Counted from the first letter of the stretch, positions 8,245 to 17,229 are shown. The stretch is 64,000 nt of DNA from Gallionella sp. (GCA_028714895.1 JAQTLM010000008.1:1-64000); one strand, 5' to 3'. Program-made: numbers and translations. The notes: a model not told the origin generated them from the letters alone.

Positions 8245-9651
8245 ATGAAATACACTTCAACACGTGGCGGCATGGCCGCAAAACCCTTTACCGAAATCCT
8301 GCTCGGCGGCCTCGCCGACGACGGTGGTTTGGCGGTTCCTGATCATTACCCGAAGCTGAGCCAGGCCGAACTTGCGGCGATGCGCGGCATGAATTACCGC
8401 GAGCTGGCGTTCGAGGTGATCAGCCGCTTTGCCACCGACATTCCGGCAGACGACCTGAAGGCCATCATCGGCAAGACCTATACCGCGCAGGCTTTCGGCA
8501 GCGAGGAAATCACGCCGGTCAGGGCGCTGGAGCCCGGCCTGCATATCCTCGGTTTGTCCAACGGTCCGACGCTGGCGTTCAAGGACGTCGCGATGCAGTT
8601 GCTCGGCAACCTGTTCGAATACGCATTAGCCAGGGATCACGCGGAGCTGAATATCCTCGGCGGTACTTCCGGCGATACCGGCTCGGCGGCGGAATACGCG
8701 ATGCGCGGCAAGCGCGGCATCCGTGTGTTCATGCTGTCGCCGCTCGGCAAGATGAGCCCGTTCCAGACCGCGCAGATGTATTCGCTGCAAGACCCAAATA
8801 TCTTCAACATCGCCGTGACCGCACCGTTTGATGCCTGTCAGGACATGGTGAAAGCTGTGTCAAACGACCTGGCTTTCAAGGAAAAATATCGGATCGGTAC
8901 GGTCAACTCGATCAACTGGGCGCGGGTCGTCGCGCAAGCGGTTTACTATTTTCAGACCTATTTTGCGCTGACCAAAAGTAACGATGAGCAGGTTTCCTTC
9001 GCCGTACCGTCCGGCAATTTCGGCAATGTCTGCGCCGGGCATATCGCGCGCCAGATGGGGCTGCCGATCGCGAAGCTGATCGTCGCGACCAACGAGAACG
9101 ACGTGCTGGACGAGTTCTTCAGGACCGGCGTATATCGCCCGCGCCCCGAGACCATGCATACCAGCAGTCCATCGATGGACATCACCAAGGCTTCCAACTT
9201 CGAGCGTTTCGCCTATGATCTGGTCGGACGCGATCCAAAAGTCCTCAAGGGCTTGTGGCAGCAACTGGAAAAGGACGGCTATTTCGATCTCAGCCAGACC
9301 CCGTATTTCGCCCGCGTACAGGAATTCGGCGTGACCTCTGGCACCAGCAACCACGCCAACCGCATCGCCACCATCCGCCGTGTGCATCAGCAATACGGCG
9401 TGGTGATCGATCCGCACACTGCCGACGGCATGAAGGCAGGGTTGGAGCATCGCGAAGCCGGCATCCCGCTGGTGTGCCTGGAAACTGCGCTGCCCGCCAA
9501 GTTCGAGGAAACCATCCGCGAGGCATTAGGGCAAGACCCGCAGCGTCCGGCCGGTTATGAAAAAATTGAAAATCTGCCGCAGCGCTTCGATACCCTGCCG
9601 CCGGAAGTGAATCAGTTGAAGGCATTTATTGCGGCAAGGGTTCCAGCGTGA
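8245..9651 (+). CDS. thrC: Threonine synthase
   Basis: 468 residues, fold-type II PLP enzyme converting O-phosphohomoserine to threonine. N-terminal MKYTSTRGG, the PLP lysine in SNGPTLAFKD (K113) and the phosphate-binding GGTSGDTGSAAEYA loop are visible. It starts 12 bp after hom, which supplies its pathway precursor. Length and motifs match the long bacterial/fungal subgroup. Confidence 0.95.
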   Translation: MKYTSTRGGMAAKPFTEILLGGLADDGGLAVPDHYPKLSQAELAAMRGMNYRELAFEVISRFATDIPADDLKAIIGKTYTAQAFGSEEITPVRALEPGLHILGLSNGPTLAFKDVAMQLLGNLFEYALARDHAELNILGGTSGDTGSAAEYAMRGKRGIRVFMLSPLGKMSPFQTAQMYSLQDPNIFNIAVTAPFDACQDMVKAVSNDLAFKEKYRIGTVNSINWARVVAQAVYYFQTYFALTKSNDEQVSFAVPSGNFGNVCAGHIARQMGLPIAKLIVATNENDVLDEFFRTGVYRPRPETMHTSSPSMDITKASNFERFAYDLVGRDPKVLKGLWQQLEKDGYFDLSQTPYFARVQEFGVTSGTSNHANRIATIRRVHQQYGVVIDPHTADGMKAGLEHREAGIPLVCLETALPAKFEETIREALGQDPQRPAGYEKIENLPQRFDTLPPEVNQLKAFIAARVPA

Positions 9652-9691
9652 GCCGTTATTCCCGCGACCTCAAGTTTTTTGAATACATCCC

Positions 9692-10471
9692 ATGAGCATT
9701 TTGCTGTGGATCGTTGCGGCCAGTTTTGCCGGCGGTGCGTTGAGCGTGTTGTGTGCCGCAGCGTTTGCGCTCAACTCCCATTTGCAGCGCTACCTGGGCG
9801 CAATGGTGAGCTATGCCATCGGCGCGTTGCTCGGCACGGTGTTCCTCGACATCCTGCCCGAGGCGATCAAGCTCACCTCCAATGTGGCCGCTCTGAGTGG
9901 CACAGTGCTGTTCGGTATCCTGTTGTTCTTTGTTCTGGAAAAGCTGGTGCTGTGGCGGCATTGCCATCATGAACATTGCGAGGCGCATGAACTGCTGGCG
10001 AGGGAGCATGACCACGATCATGGGCGCAGCGGCATGATGATTACGGTGGGTGATACTTTCCACAACTTCGTGGATGGCATCATCATCGCGGCGGCCTTTC
10101 TCACTGATGTACATCTCGGCATCGTCACCGCGCTGGCCATCATCGCGCACGAGATCCCGCAGGAAGTCGGCGATTTCGCTATCCTGCTGCATTCCGGTTA
10201 CAGCAAGGCCAAGGCTTTACAGCTGAACCTAATTTCCAGTTTTGCCTCAATGGCGGGCGGCGTGCTGGGCTATTTTATCTTGCAGACCATGCAGTCGTGG
10301 ATACCGTCGTTGCTGGCGCTGGCGGCAGCGAGCATGATTTACATCGCGGTGGCCGACCTGATACCCGGGCTGCACAAGCGCGCACAATTGCGTGATACCG
10401 TGCAGCAGGTTGGGATGATTGTTCTGGGCGTGGCAACGGTCGGGCTGATGATGATGCTGATGGCGGAATGA
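9692..10471 (+). CDS. ZIP-family divalent metal transporter
   Basis: 259 residues, about eight membrane segments. A His-rich cytoplasmic loop (RHCHHEHCEAHELLAREHDHDH) precedes the TM4 signature FHNFVDGIIIA and the TM5 signature AHEIPQEVGDF, which together form the ZIP metal site. It likely imports Zn2+ or related divalent metals. ATG 9692 starts at the first helix. It is followed by rimO with a 33-bp gap. Confidence 0.9.
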   Translation: MSILLWIVAASFAGGALSVLCAAAFALNSHLQRYLGAMVSYAIGALLGTVFLDILPEAIKLTSNVAALSGTVLFGILLFFVLEKLVLWRHCHHEHCEAHELLAREHDHDHGRSGMMITVGDTFHNFVDGIIIAAAFLTDVHLGIVTALAIIAHEIPQEVGDFAILLHSGYSKAKALQLNLISSFASMAGGVLGYFILQTMQSWIPSLLALAAASMIYIAVADLIPGLHKRAQLRDTVQQVGMIVLGVATVGLMMMLMAE

Positions 10472-10504
10472 TGATAACGGAAGTAAAAGATTGGAAATAA
10501 AAGT

Positions 10505-11827
10505 ATGAGCAAGCAACACACTCTACCGCGCGTTGGTTTCGTCTCGCTCGGTTGCCCGAAGGCGACCGTGGATTCCGAGCACATCCTCACCCGCCTGCGC
10601 GCCGAAGGCTACCTGATTTCAGGCAGCTATCAGGACTCCGATCTGGTGATCGTGAATACCTGCGGCTTCATCGACAGCGCGGTGGAAGAATCGCTGGACG
10701 CGATCGGAGAAGCGCTAACCGAGAACGGCAAGGTGATTGTCACCGGCTGTCTCGGCGCGAAGGGCGATGTGGTGCGGCAGGCACACCCCAAGGTGCTGGC
10801 GGTGACCGGGCCGCACGCCACCGATGAGGTGATGGCAGTCGTGCATCAACACTTGCCCAAACCCCATGACCCGCTCTCCGATCTGGTTCCCGCGCAGGGC
10901 ATCCGCCTGACGCCGAAACATTACGCCTATGTGAAAATTTCCGAGGGCTGCAATCATCGCTGCACCTTCTGCATCATTCCCAGCCTGCGCGGCGATCTGG
11001 TCAGCCGCCCGGTCGGCGATGTGATGCAGGAAGCGCAGAGTCTGGTCAACGCGGGGGTGAAGGAGTTGCTGGTGATTTCGCAGGACACCTCCGCGTATGG
11101 GGTGGACGTGAAATATCGCACCGGCTTCTGGGGCGGCAGGCCGCTCAGGATGCGCGTGACCGAGCTGGCGGCGGCGCTGGGTGAACTTGGCGTATGGGTG
11201 CGGCTGCATTACGTGTACCCGTATCCGCATGTGGACGAATTGATTCCGCTGATGGCGCAGGGCAAAATTTTGCCGTATCTGGATGTGCCGTTTCAACACG
11301 CCAACCAGCGCATTCTCAAGCTGATGAAACGCCCCGGCAGCAGCGACAACGTGCTGGCGCGCATCAAACAATGGCGCGAGATTTGTCCCGACCTCACGCT
11401 GCGCAGCACCTTCATCGTCGGCTTTCCCGGCGAGACCGAGGAAGAGTTCGAGGAACTGCTGGATTTCATCGAAGAGGCGCAACTGGACCGTGTCGGCGCG
11501 TTCGCCTATTCACCGGTGGAGGGCGCGGCAGCCAACGAGTTGCCGGATCACGTGCCGCCCGAAGTGCAGCAGGAACGCCTCGCGCGGCTGATGCTGCTGC
11601 AGGAGGAGATCAGCGAAGAGCGCCTCCGGCGCAAGGTCGGCAAGACCCTCACCGTGCTGGTGGATGAGGTGGACGAAGAGGGGGCAATCGCGCGTAGTTC
11701 CGCCGATGCGCCGGAAATCGACGGCCTGGTGTATATCGAAAACGGCCAGCAATTAAATGTGGGCGACTTCGTCGAGGTGAAAATTACCGATTCCGATACC
11801 CACGATCTGTGGGCGGAGATTCCATAA
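10505..11827 (+). CDS. rimO: Ribosomal protein S12 methylthiotransferase RimO
   Basis: 440 residues. N-terminal UPF0004 domain ([14 protein letters not shown], with further Cys in NTCGF and VTGCLG for the auxiliary cluster), radical-SAM Cys triad in CNHRCTFC (~151-158), and a C-terminal TRAM domain (~375-440). It adds a methylthio group to Asp88 of ribosomal protein S12. The short [16 protein letters not shown] region and the lack of a MiaB-type N-terminus favour RimO over MiaB. Confidence 0.94.
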   Translation: MSKQHTLPRVGFVSLGCPKATVDSEHILTRLRAEGYLISGSYQDSDLVIVNTCGFIDSAVEESLDAIGEALTENGKVIVTGCLGAKGDVVRQAHPKVLAVTGPHATDEVMAVVHQHLPKPHDPLSDLVPAQGIRLTPKHYAYVKISEGCNHRCTFCIIPSLRGDLVSRPVGDVMQEAQSLVNAGVKELLVISQDTSAYGVDVKYRTGFWGGRPLRMRVTELAAALGELGVWVRLHYVYPYPHVDELIPLMAQGKILPYLDVPFQHANQRILKLMKRPGSSDNVLARIKQWREICPDLTLRSTFIVGFPGETEEEFEELLDFIEEAQLDRVGAFAYSPVEGAAANELPDHVPPEVQQERLARLMLLQEEISEERLRRKVGKTLTVLVDEVDEEGAIARSSADAPEIDGLVYIENGQQLNVGDFVEVKITDSDTHDLWAEIP

Positions 11828-11960
11828 ACCCGGGAAAAGCATTTGGCGAGATGGCAGGTGCGAATAAATCGCGCCTGCCAATGCAGCCAACTGCCATGAA
11901 GCTCGGTTGCATATTTTATCATGCGCACACTTCACCCAATTTGATCGACTTCACATCACA

Positions 11961-12680
11961 ATGAATACACATGATTTTTTGATAATGGCGATTCCCGCTC
12001 TGGTTGCCCTTGGCGGTGGAATACTCGCTTCCGTCTGGAGCCCCAGTCATCAAATGCGCAGCTTAATCCAGCACTTCGCAGCCGGAGTGGTGTTGGCGGC
12101 GCTGGCTGTCGAATTGCTGCCCGAGATCGGGCGTGAACATGCGCCCGGATTGGTTTTGGCGGGCTCATTCGCGCTGGGTAGTCTATTCATGTACGGATTG
12201 AAACTGTGGACGATGCGGCTTGAGCATCAAGCTTCAATCACAGGAACGGCTGCAGGGCTGAATACCGGGTTGCTGTTGGCCACCTTCATTGACGTGGCCA
12301 CCGATGGGTTCATCATCGGCGCCGGGTTCGCCGCCGGGGGCGAGACGGGCACAATCCTGGCACTGGGTTTATCGGTGGAACTATTATTCCTCGGCTTGGC
12401 ATTGGCTTCCGAAGCGACTGCCGGCTGGCGCATCATCGCCATTTCCGGCGCACTGGGCGGCACCGTGCTGACCTTCTCGCTGATCGGCAATGCGCTGTTG
12501 TCGGGCGCATCGCATGCCGTAATCGGCGGGGCGCTGGCCTTCAGCGCGGCGGCACTGCTCTATTTGGTCACGGAAGAGTTGCTGATGGAGGCACACGAAG
12601 TCCAGGAAAAACCGATCTCAACCTTGGTGCTGTTTAGTGGATTTTTGGCGTTTTGGAGCATCCAACTACTGGGGCAATAA
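11961..12680 (+). CDS. ZIP-like membrane transporter, divergent metal site
   Basis: 239 residues with about eight hydrophobic segments. The arrangement resembles ZIP proteins, but the TM4 His is replaced (TFIDVATDGFIIGAGF) and TM5 reads LASEATAGW instead of HExPxE, so metal specificity or even transport is uncertain. ATG 11961 is preferred over the upstream frame extension (18 residues, no SD). It is separate from the canonical ZIP gene upstream of rimO. Confidence 0.75.
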   Translation: MNTHDFLIMAIPALVALGGGILASVWSPSHQMRSLIQHFAAGVVLAALAVELLPEIGREHAPGLVLAGSFALGSLFMYGLKLWTMRLEHQASITGTAAGLNTGLLLATFIDVATDGFIIGAGFAAGGETGTILALGLSVELLFLGLALASEATAGWRIIAISGALGGTVLTFSLIGNALLSGASHAVIGGALAFSAAALLYLVTEELLMEAHEVQEKPISTLVLFSGFLAFWSIQLLGQ

Positions 12681-12734
12681 TTTGCAGTAGTCGTGACCCG
12701 ATCGGGTAGTTTTTTGATTTGACGGGTACGACTG

Positions 12735-13328
12735 TCATTCCAAATATCCCGGTTTTTCAGTGGGGCAATCCACACACGGAGGCGTGTCGCTGCGTTTGCC
12801 CATGTCGCGTTTGAATTGCTCACGCTCTTCCGGCGACATTTTTTCAAAGCGCTCGTGCATCTCCTTCCGTCGCGCCGTGCGTTCTTCCGGTGACATGTTG
12901 TGCCAATCTCCCTTCATTTTCTCGCGCATTTTCTTACGCTCTTCCGGCGACATTTTTTCAAAGCGTTCGTGCATCTCCTTGCGGCGCTCCGCCCGCTGTT
13001 CGGGAGTCATGCTCTCCCATTCCTTGCGTCTTTCGGCGCGAAGTTTGGCGCGTTCTTCGGGAGGCATCTTCTCCAAGTATTCGCGCATGGCCTTGCGGTG
13101 CTCGGCGCGCTGTTCCGGCGTCAGGTTGCGCACCTCTTCGTGCATCGCCTCGCGTTCCTTGGCGCGCTGTTCGGGTGTCATGGCCTTCATGCGTTCCATG
13201 CGCTGCAGGTGATCCGGCACGGAAGGGGCGGCGGCTGTGCCGGCGGGCGCGATATCCGCAGCTTGGGCATTGAAGCTGAGCGACGCGACGATGCCGGCGG
13301 CGATCAGGGTTTTTAGAATGGTATTCAT
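12735..13328 (-). CDS. Periplasmic protein made of 19-residue (M/L)(T/S)PEER repeats
   Basis: 197 residues. Residues 1-23 form a signal peptide (ending ..FNAQA|AD). From about residue 51, six consecutive 19-residue units begin MTPEQR, LTPEQR, MPPEER, MTPEQR, MSPEER, MSPEER, followed by a partial seventh. Each is highly charged and predicted helical (consensus ..PE(E/Q)R..RR.EM.E..EK). The C-terminus has a CVDC pair. The repeats recall the LTxxQ motifs of Spy/CpxP stress chaperones and DUF3106 proteins, but the family is not certain. It is divergent from the OmpR/EnvZ-type pair, which may regulate it. Confidence 0.75.
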   Translation of the reverse strand: MNTILKTLIAAGIVASLSFNAQAADIAPAGTAAAPSVPDHLQRMERMKAMTPEQRAKEREAMHEEVRNLTPEQRAEHRKAMREYLEKMPPEERAKLRAERRKEWESMTPEQRAERRKEMHERFEKMSPEERKKMREKMKGDWHNMSPEERTARRKEMHERFEKMSPEEREQFKRDMGKRSDTPPCVDCPTEKPGYLE

Positions 13329-13466
13329 GGTTCTCTCCTTATGGGTTCCACGGTGGGCGTGGATGCATGATGCGATTGAACCGTAAGTGAAGTGTTTCCG
13401 CCAGAGGTGAAGATGTAAAAATTTGTTTCAATTGCCGTCTTAATATCTTCCGTTTTCTGATATAAC

Positions 13467-13517
13467 TACTAGCCATTCGACTAGCCTGACAAAAAACATC
13501 AGCCAAGTCGCTGGTTA
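13467..13517. repeat. 51-nt structured dispersed repeat, copy 1
   Basis: Begins TACTAGCCATTCGACTAG and ends AGTCGCTGGTTA. The same 18-base left end and 12-base right end enclose a different middle at 30268-30318, where the total length is also 51. The ends pair imperfectly and the middle can extend the stem (GACTAGCCTGA with TCAGCCAAGTC), so it resembles a REP/BIME-type hairpin. Its end touches the first possible start codon of the response regulator gene. Confidence 0.7.
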
Positions 13518-13540
13518 TGTCTTCTGTGTATCATGCCGCC

Positions 13541-14260
13541 ATGACTAACCCGCAACGCATTCTCATTATCGACGACGACGCGCGCCTGCGTGAATTGCTG
13601 CTGCGCTACTTATCCGAACAGGGGTTTGCGGCCAAGGCGGTGGCGGACGGCAGCGCGCTGGACAAGGCCTTGTCATTAAACCGCTATCACTTGCTGGTGC
13701 TGGATCTGATGCTGCCCGGTGAAGACGGACTGGCGATCTTGCGGCGGTTGCGCGGTGCGGGTGAGAACGTGCCGGTGATCCTGCTTACCGCCAAGGGTGA
13801 CGAGGTCGACCGCATCGTCGGGCTGGAAATGGGCGCGGACGATTACCTGCCCAAACCGTTCAATCCGCGCGAACTGGTGGCGCGCATCAACGCAGTGCTG
13901 CGGCGCAAGGGATCGCAACCGGTTGGCGCGCCCGACACCGAAGAAAAGAGCATGGCCTTCGGCGATTGCGAACTGAATCTCGCCACGCGCGTGCTGACCA
14001 AATCCGGCGCGCCGGTTTCCCTGACCACCGGGGAATTCGCGCTGCTCAAGGTCCTAGTGACCCATCAGCGCCATCCGCTGTCGCGTGACAAGCTGATGGA
14101 GCTGGCGCGCGGCCGCGACCATGAACCGTTTGACCGCGCCATCGACGTGCAGGTATCGCGGTTGCGCAAGCTGATCGAAGCCGATTCTGCAAAGCCGCGC
14201 TTCATCCAGACGGTGTGGGGGCACGGCTATGTGTTTGTGCCGGACGGAGCTAAATCTTGA
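13541..14260 (+). CDS. OmpR-family response regulator
   Basis: 239 residues. Receiver domain with the acidic pocket DDD (~11-13), phospho-acceptor D55 in LVLDLMLPGEDG, and K in YLPKPF (~107); winged-helix DNA-binding domain (~140-235) ending RFIQTVWGHGYVFVPD. ATG 13541 (MTNPQRILIIDD) fits the family; ATG 13517 lies in a repeat and would add eight residues. Its TGA was originally overlapping the TTG of the kinase gene (see the element at 14261). It may control the divergent repeat-protein gene. Confidence 0.93.
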   Translation: MTNPQRILIIDDDARLRELLLRYLSEQGFAAKAVADGSALDKALSLNRYHLLVLDLMLPGEDGLAILRRLRGAGENVPVILLTAKGDEVDRIVGLEMGADDYLPKPFNPRELVARINAVLRRKGSQPVGAPDTEEKSMAFGDCELNLATRVLTKSGAPVSLTTGEFALLKVLVTHQRHPLSRDKLMELARGRDHEPFDRAIDVQVSRLRKLIEADSAKPRFIQTVWGHGYVFVPDGAKS

Positions 14261-14401
14261 GGGAGCCTCTAAAAACTCAGATTTCATCCCAACTGCTGCG
14301 TTGCGGAAAAAATTCCTTGCTTACATATCAAACATATGCGGCGCGGCGAAATTTTTCCCGCGCCTTGCATTTGGGCAAACTCTGGATTTTTAGAGGCTCC
14401 C
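14261..14401. mobile_element. 141-bp MITE with 15-bp terminal inverted repeats and TTGA target duplication
   Basis: Left end GGGAGCCTCTAAAAA (14261-14275) is the exact reverse complement of the right end (14387-14401); imperfect pairing continues several bases further in. The element is flanked on both sides by TTGA (14257-14260 and 14402-14405), as expected for a 4-bp target-site duplication. No ORF of its own. It sits precisely between the response regulator stop and the kinase start, and its right end supplies GAGG as SD for the kinase. Confidence 0.88.
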
Positions 14402-15709
14402 TTGATTAACCTGCCGAGAACTCTGCTGGCGCGTTCTTTCCTGCTGATGGTCATCCTGATCGTGCTGTCGTTCGCCGCCTCCATGGCGATTTTCCGCCAT
14501 GTCGAACAGGAGCCGCGCACCCGGCAGACGGCGCAACTGGTGGTGTCGGTGGTCAATCTCACGCGTGCCGCGGTGTTGTCCGCCGCGCCGGAATGGCGCA
14601 GCGCGCTGCTGTCCGAATTGGCGGAATCCGAAGGGCTGCGCGTGCAAATGGCGGAGCCTAATGATGTACTCAAAGCCTTGCCCGATCATCCGCCAGAATT
14701 GCGCATGATGGCGGAGAAGGTGCGCGACAGCCTGGGCGGTAATACCCGCTTCGCGGCGCAGCGCAACGGCGTGGAAGCATTGTGGGTGAGCTTCTTCATC
14801 GGTGATGAGGAATTTTGGGTGGCATTGCCCAGAGAACGCATCGAACATCCGGTATCGCAGGTGTTGCTGATCTGGGGCGGCGTGGTGTTGGCACTGGCGC
14901 TGCTCGGCGCCTATTTCATCGCACGCCAGGTGGCGCGCCCATTGAAGCGGCTCGCGCAGGTGGCGCAACAGGTCGGCCAAGGCGTAACACCGCAGCCATT
15001 GCCGGAACGCGGCGCGCAGGAAATCGTCGCGGTATCGCGCGCTTTCAACCAGATGTCCGCTGACCTTGCCGCCGATGAACGCGAACGGGCGCTGGTATTG
15101 GCCGGCATCTCGCATGACTTGCGCACCCCGCTGGCACGCGTGCGGCTCGCTGCCGAATTGAGCGTGGACGAATCGCTGCGCGACGGACTGGTTGCCGACG
15201 TGGAGCAGATGGATGCGGTGATCCGGCAATTCCTCGACTATGCGCGCCTCGATGAAAATGAGACGGCCGTTTCGACAGATGTGCGAGCCCTGATGCAGGA
15301 AACGGCACAGCAATTCGCGGCACAGGCCAAGTCGCTCACATTCGATTTGCAGCCGGTACCGCCGCTTGCCGTACGCCCATTGCTGTTGAAACGCGCACTT
15401 TCCAACCTGCTGGATAATGCCGTCAAATATGGCGGCGGCGAGATCACCGTGCAGCTCAGGCAAGATGGAAATCAAGTCGTTTTGGCGGTGGCGGATCGCG
15501 GTGCTGGCATTCCTGCCGCGCAACGCGAAGCCGTAAAACGGCCATTCGTGCGGCTGGAAAGCGCGCGCAGCGACGCGACCGGATCAGGTTTGGGTTTGGC
15601 GATTGTCGAACGCGCCGCACGCCTGCATGGCGGCGAGTTTCATCTGGAAGACCGTGCCGAAGGCGGTCTGGTGGCTAGGCTGGTGTTGCCGATAAGACTG
15701 GCCAGGTAG
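14402..15709 (+). CDS. EnvZ-type sensor histidine kinase
   Basis: 435 residues from TTG 14402, which has GAGG five bases upstream. TM1 near residues 10-28, a periplasmic segment, TM2 near 160-180, HAMP (~180-232), HisKA with AGISHDLRTPLARVR (phospho-His ~237), and HATPase with NLLDNAVKYGG, DRGAGIP and GSGLGLAIVERAA. Partner of the preceding OmpR-type regulator. A longer open frame from 14336 only reads through the inserted element. The layout matches osmolarity/envelope sensors; the signal is unknown. Confidence 0.9.
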   Translation: MINLPRTLLARSFLLMVILIVLSFAASMAIFRHVEQEPRTRQTAQLVVSVVNLTRAAVLSAAPEWRSALLSELAESEGLRVQMAEPNDVLKALPDHPPELRMMAEKVRDSLGGNTRFAAQRNGVEALWVSFFIGDEEFWVALPRERIEHPVSQVLLIWGGVVLALALLGAYFIARQVARPLKRLAQVAQQVGQGVTPQPLPERGAQEIVAVSRAFNQMSADLAADERERALVLAGISHDLRTPLARVRLAAELSVDESLRDGLVADVEQMDAVIRQFLDYARLDENETAVSTDVRALMQETAQQFAAQAKSLTFDLQPVPPLAVRPLLLKRALSNLLDNAVKYGGGEITVQLRQDGNQVVLAVADRGAGIPAAQREAVKRPFVRLESARSDATGSGLGLAIVERAARLHGGEFHLEDRAEGGLVARLVLPIRLAR

Positions 15710-15749
15710 TTCTGGGTGGCTTGCGCTTTCAAGCAGGCAGCAATAAGCT

Positions 15750-15781
15750 TTGACAGGCATATTTTTCTTGCTGCCCATAAC
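15750..15781 (+). promoter_or_regulatory. Possible sigma70 promoter for the small protein at 15827
   Basis: A perfect -35 hexamer TTGACA at 15750-15755 is followed by a weak -10 CATAAC at 15776-15781; the spacer of 20 is longer than ideal. It lies in the gap between the kinase and the small downstream gene. Confidence 0.3.
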
Positions 15782-15826
15782 AAAAACGGGTAGGGTTAGC
15801 GCCATAAATTTATCGAGGAGCAAATC

Positions 15827-16102
15827 ATGGACGTCAGTAATGCTACTGCCACTTCCGTCAGCGCGATTGTCAACAGCCCGCAGCCGCAACCGCCCGCGCC
15901 GAAAAATGACAAACAGCCGGAGAAGCAACAGGATTCCACAGTAGTAAAGCTGTCTGCGCAGGCGCAGCAGATGAGCCGCGCCGAAAATCAGAACAACAAC
16001 ACCGAACGTGCCGAAACCAAGCCGCAGGAAGCTGCTGAGCCTCCCGGCATCCAGTTCATGGAAGGTGAAAATAAAGGCGGACGCGTCAACACCTTCGCCT
16101 GA
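15827..16102 (+). CDS. Small Gln/Pro-rich hypothetical protein
   Basis: 91 residues, hydrophilic and low complexity (PQPQPPAPKNDKQPEKQQ), with a VVKLSAQAQQMSRAENQ helix in the middle. No signal peptide or membrane segment. A strong SD GAGGAG (15815-15820) lies six bases before ATG 15827, which is the main support that it is expressed. The N-terminus (MDVSNATATSVSAIV) loosely recalls small motility-associated proteins, but no function can be assigned. Confidence 0.6.
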   Translation: MDVSNATATSVSAIVNSPQPQPPAPKNDKQPEKQQDSTVVKLSAQAQQMSRAENQNNNTERAETKPQEAAEPPGIQFMEGENKGGRVNTFA

Positions 16103-16109
16103 AACTCAA

Positions 16110-16156
16110 TATAATTTTGTTAATTGCGCCGTCCCGGTAATTTACCGCGACGGCGC
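16110..16156 (+). promoter_or_regulatory. Possible ygfZ promoter (TATAAT) and leader hairpin
   Basis: A perfect TATAAT sits at 16110-16115 with only a weak -35. The expected transcript would start near 16122 and immediately form a long hairpin: GCGCCGTC (16126-16133) pairs with GACGGCGC (16149-16156) and CGGTAA pairs with TTACCG inside it. The stem ends 20 bases before the ygfZ ATG. Confidence 0.4.
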
Positions 16157-16176
16157 GTCAAGTAAATCGCTACGCT

Positions 16177-17229
16177 ATGAATCCAGACTGGCAACAATTC
16201 CTTACGCAACAAGGCGCAACCTTTGACGCAGGCTTGGTACGTTACTTCGGCGACGCTGCCGCCGAGCTGCGCGCAACGGCGCAAAGCACGGTGCTGTGCG
16301 ACCTGGGTCAATTCGGCACGCTGCGCGTTTCCGGCGAGGAAGCGCAATCTTTCCTGCAAAACATGCTGAGCAACGACACTCGCGAAGTCAGCGCCACCCA
16401 CGCGCAACTCAGCAGCCTGAACAGCCCGAAAGGGCGCATGCAGGCGACCATGCTGATCTGGCGCAATGGCGGCGATTATCTGCTGCAACTGCCGCGTGTT
16501 CTGTGCGAGCCTATGCGCAAAAAACTCAGCATGTACGTGCTGCGCGCCAAGGTGAAAATCTCCGATGCAAGCGACGAAATTGTTTCGCTGGGGCTGTCGG
16601 GTGAAAACGCGCAGGAAATCCTGAGCAAGCAATTCGGAGAGCTGCCGCAACTGCCGTTCGGTTTTACCGATACTGAACAGGCGGGCGTGCTGAAATTCAG
16701 CGACACGCGCTTTCAGGTCAGCACTACCGCGCAATGTGCACCAACGCTCTGGCAAGCGCTCAGCCAGCACGCGCAACCGGTTGGTAGCGTGTGCTGGGAT
16801 TGGCTCAATATCCATGCCGGTATTCCCGTCATCCTGCCGCAGACACAGGAACAATTCGTGCCGCAGATGGCGAATTTAGAACTCATTGGCGGCGTGAATT
16901 TCAAGAAGGGCTGCTATCCCGGCCAGGAAATCGTGGCGCGCATGCAATACCTCGGCAAGCTGAAGCGGCGCATGTATTTGGCGCATATTGATGGGGCTCA
17001 TCTCGACAGCAACGAAGCGCCACAGCCGGGCGATGAATTGTTCAGCGCGGACATGGAAGGCCAGGCCAGCGGCATGATTGCCAACGCCGCACCCGCGCCG
17101 GGCGGCGGCTACGATATGCTGGCGGTGATGCAGACCTCCAGCCGCGAATCGCAAGCGGTGCATTGGAAATCGCTGCAGGGCGAAGCATTGCAATTTTTAC
17201 CGCTGCCCTATCCGCTATCGCAAAGTTGA
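16177..17229 (+). CDS. ygfZ: Folate-binding YgfZ/GcvT-like Fe-S maintenance protein
   Basis: 350 residues. GcvT-like fold with the defining motif KGCYPGQEIVARMQYLG (~243-259), whose Cys is needed for function in E. coli YgfZ. These proteins bind tetrahydrofolate and help build or repair Fe-S enzymes such as MiaB. ATG 16177 fits. A clear terminator follows. A stand-alone gene here. Confidence 0.92.
   Translation: MNPDWQQFLTQQGATFDAGLVRYFGDAAAELRATAQSTVLCDLGQFGTLRVSGEEAQSFLQNMLSNDTREVSATHAQLSSLNSPKGRMQATMLIWRNGGDYLLQLPRVLCEPMRKKLSMYVLRAKVKISDASDEIVSLGLSGENAQEILSKQFGELPQLPFGFTDTEQAGVLKFSDTRFQVSTTAQCAPTLWQALSQHAQPVGSVCWDWLNIHAGIPVILPQTQEQFVPQMANLELIGGVNFKKGCYPGQEIVARMQYLGKLKRRMYLAHIDGAHLDSNEAPQPGDELFSADMEGQASGMIANAAPAPGGGYDMLAVMQTSSRESQAVHWKSLQGEALQFLPLPYPLSQS

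Noticed and set aside
12691..12715. Terminator after the second ZIP-like gene
   Set aside because: ACCCGATCGGGT followed by T-rich sequence is self-complementary but leaves almost no loop, so a functional hairpin is doubtful.
14336..14401. Longer kinase ORF starting at ATG 14336
   Set aside because: The extra 22 codons lie entirely within the 141-bp inserted element; TTG 14402 with GAGG upstream restores the family-like N-terminus.
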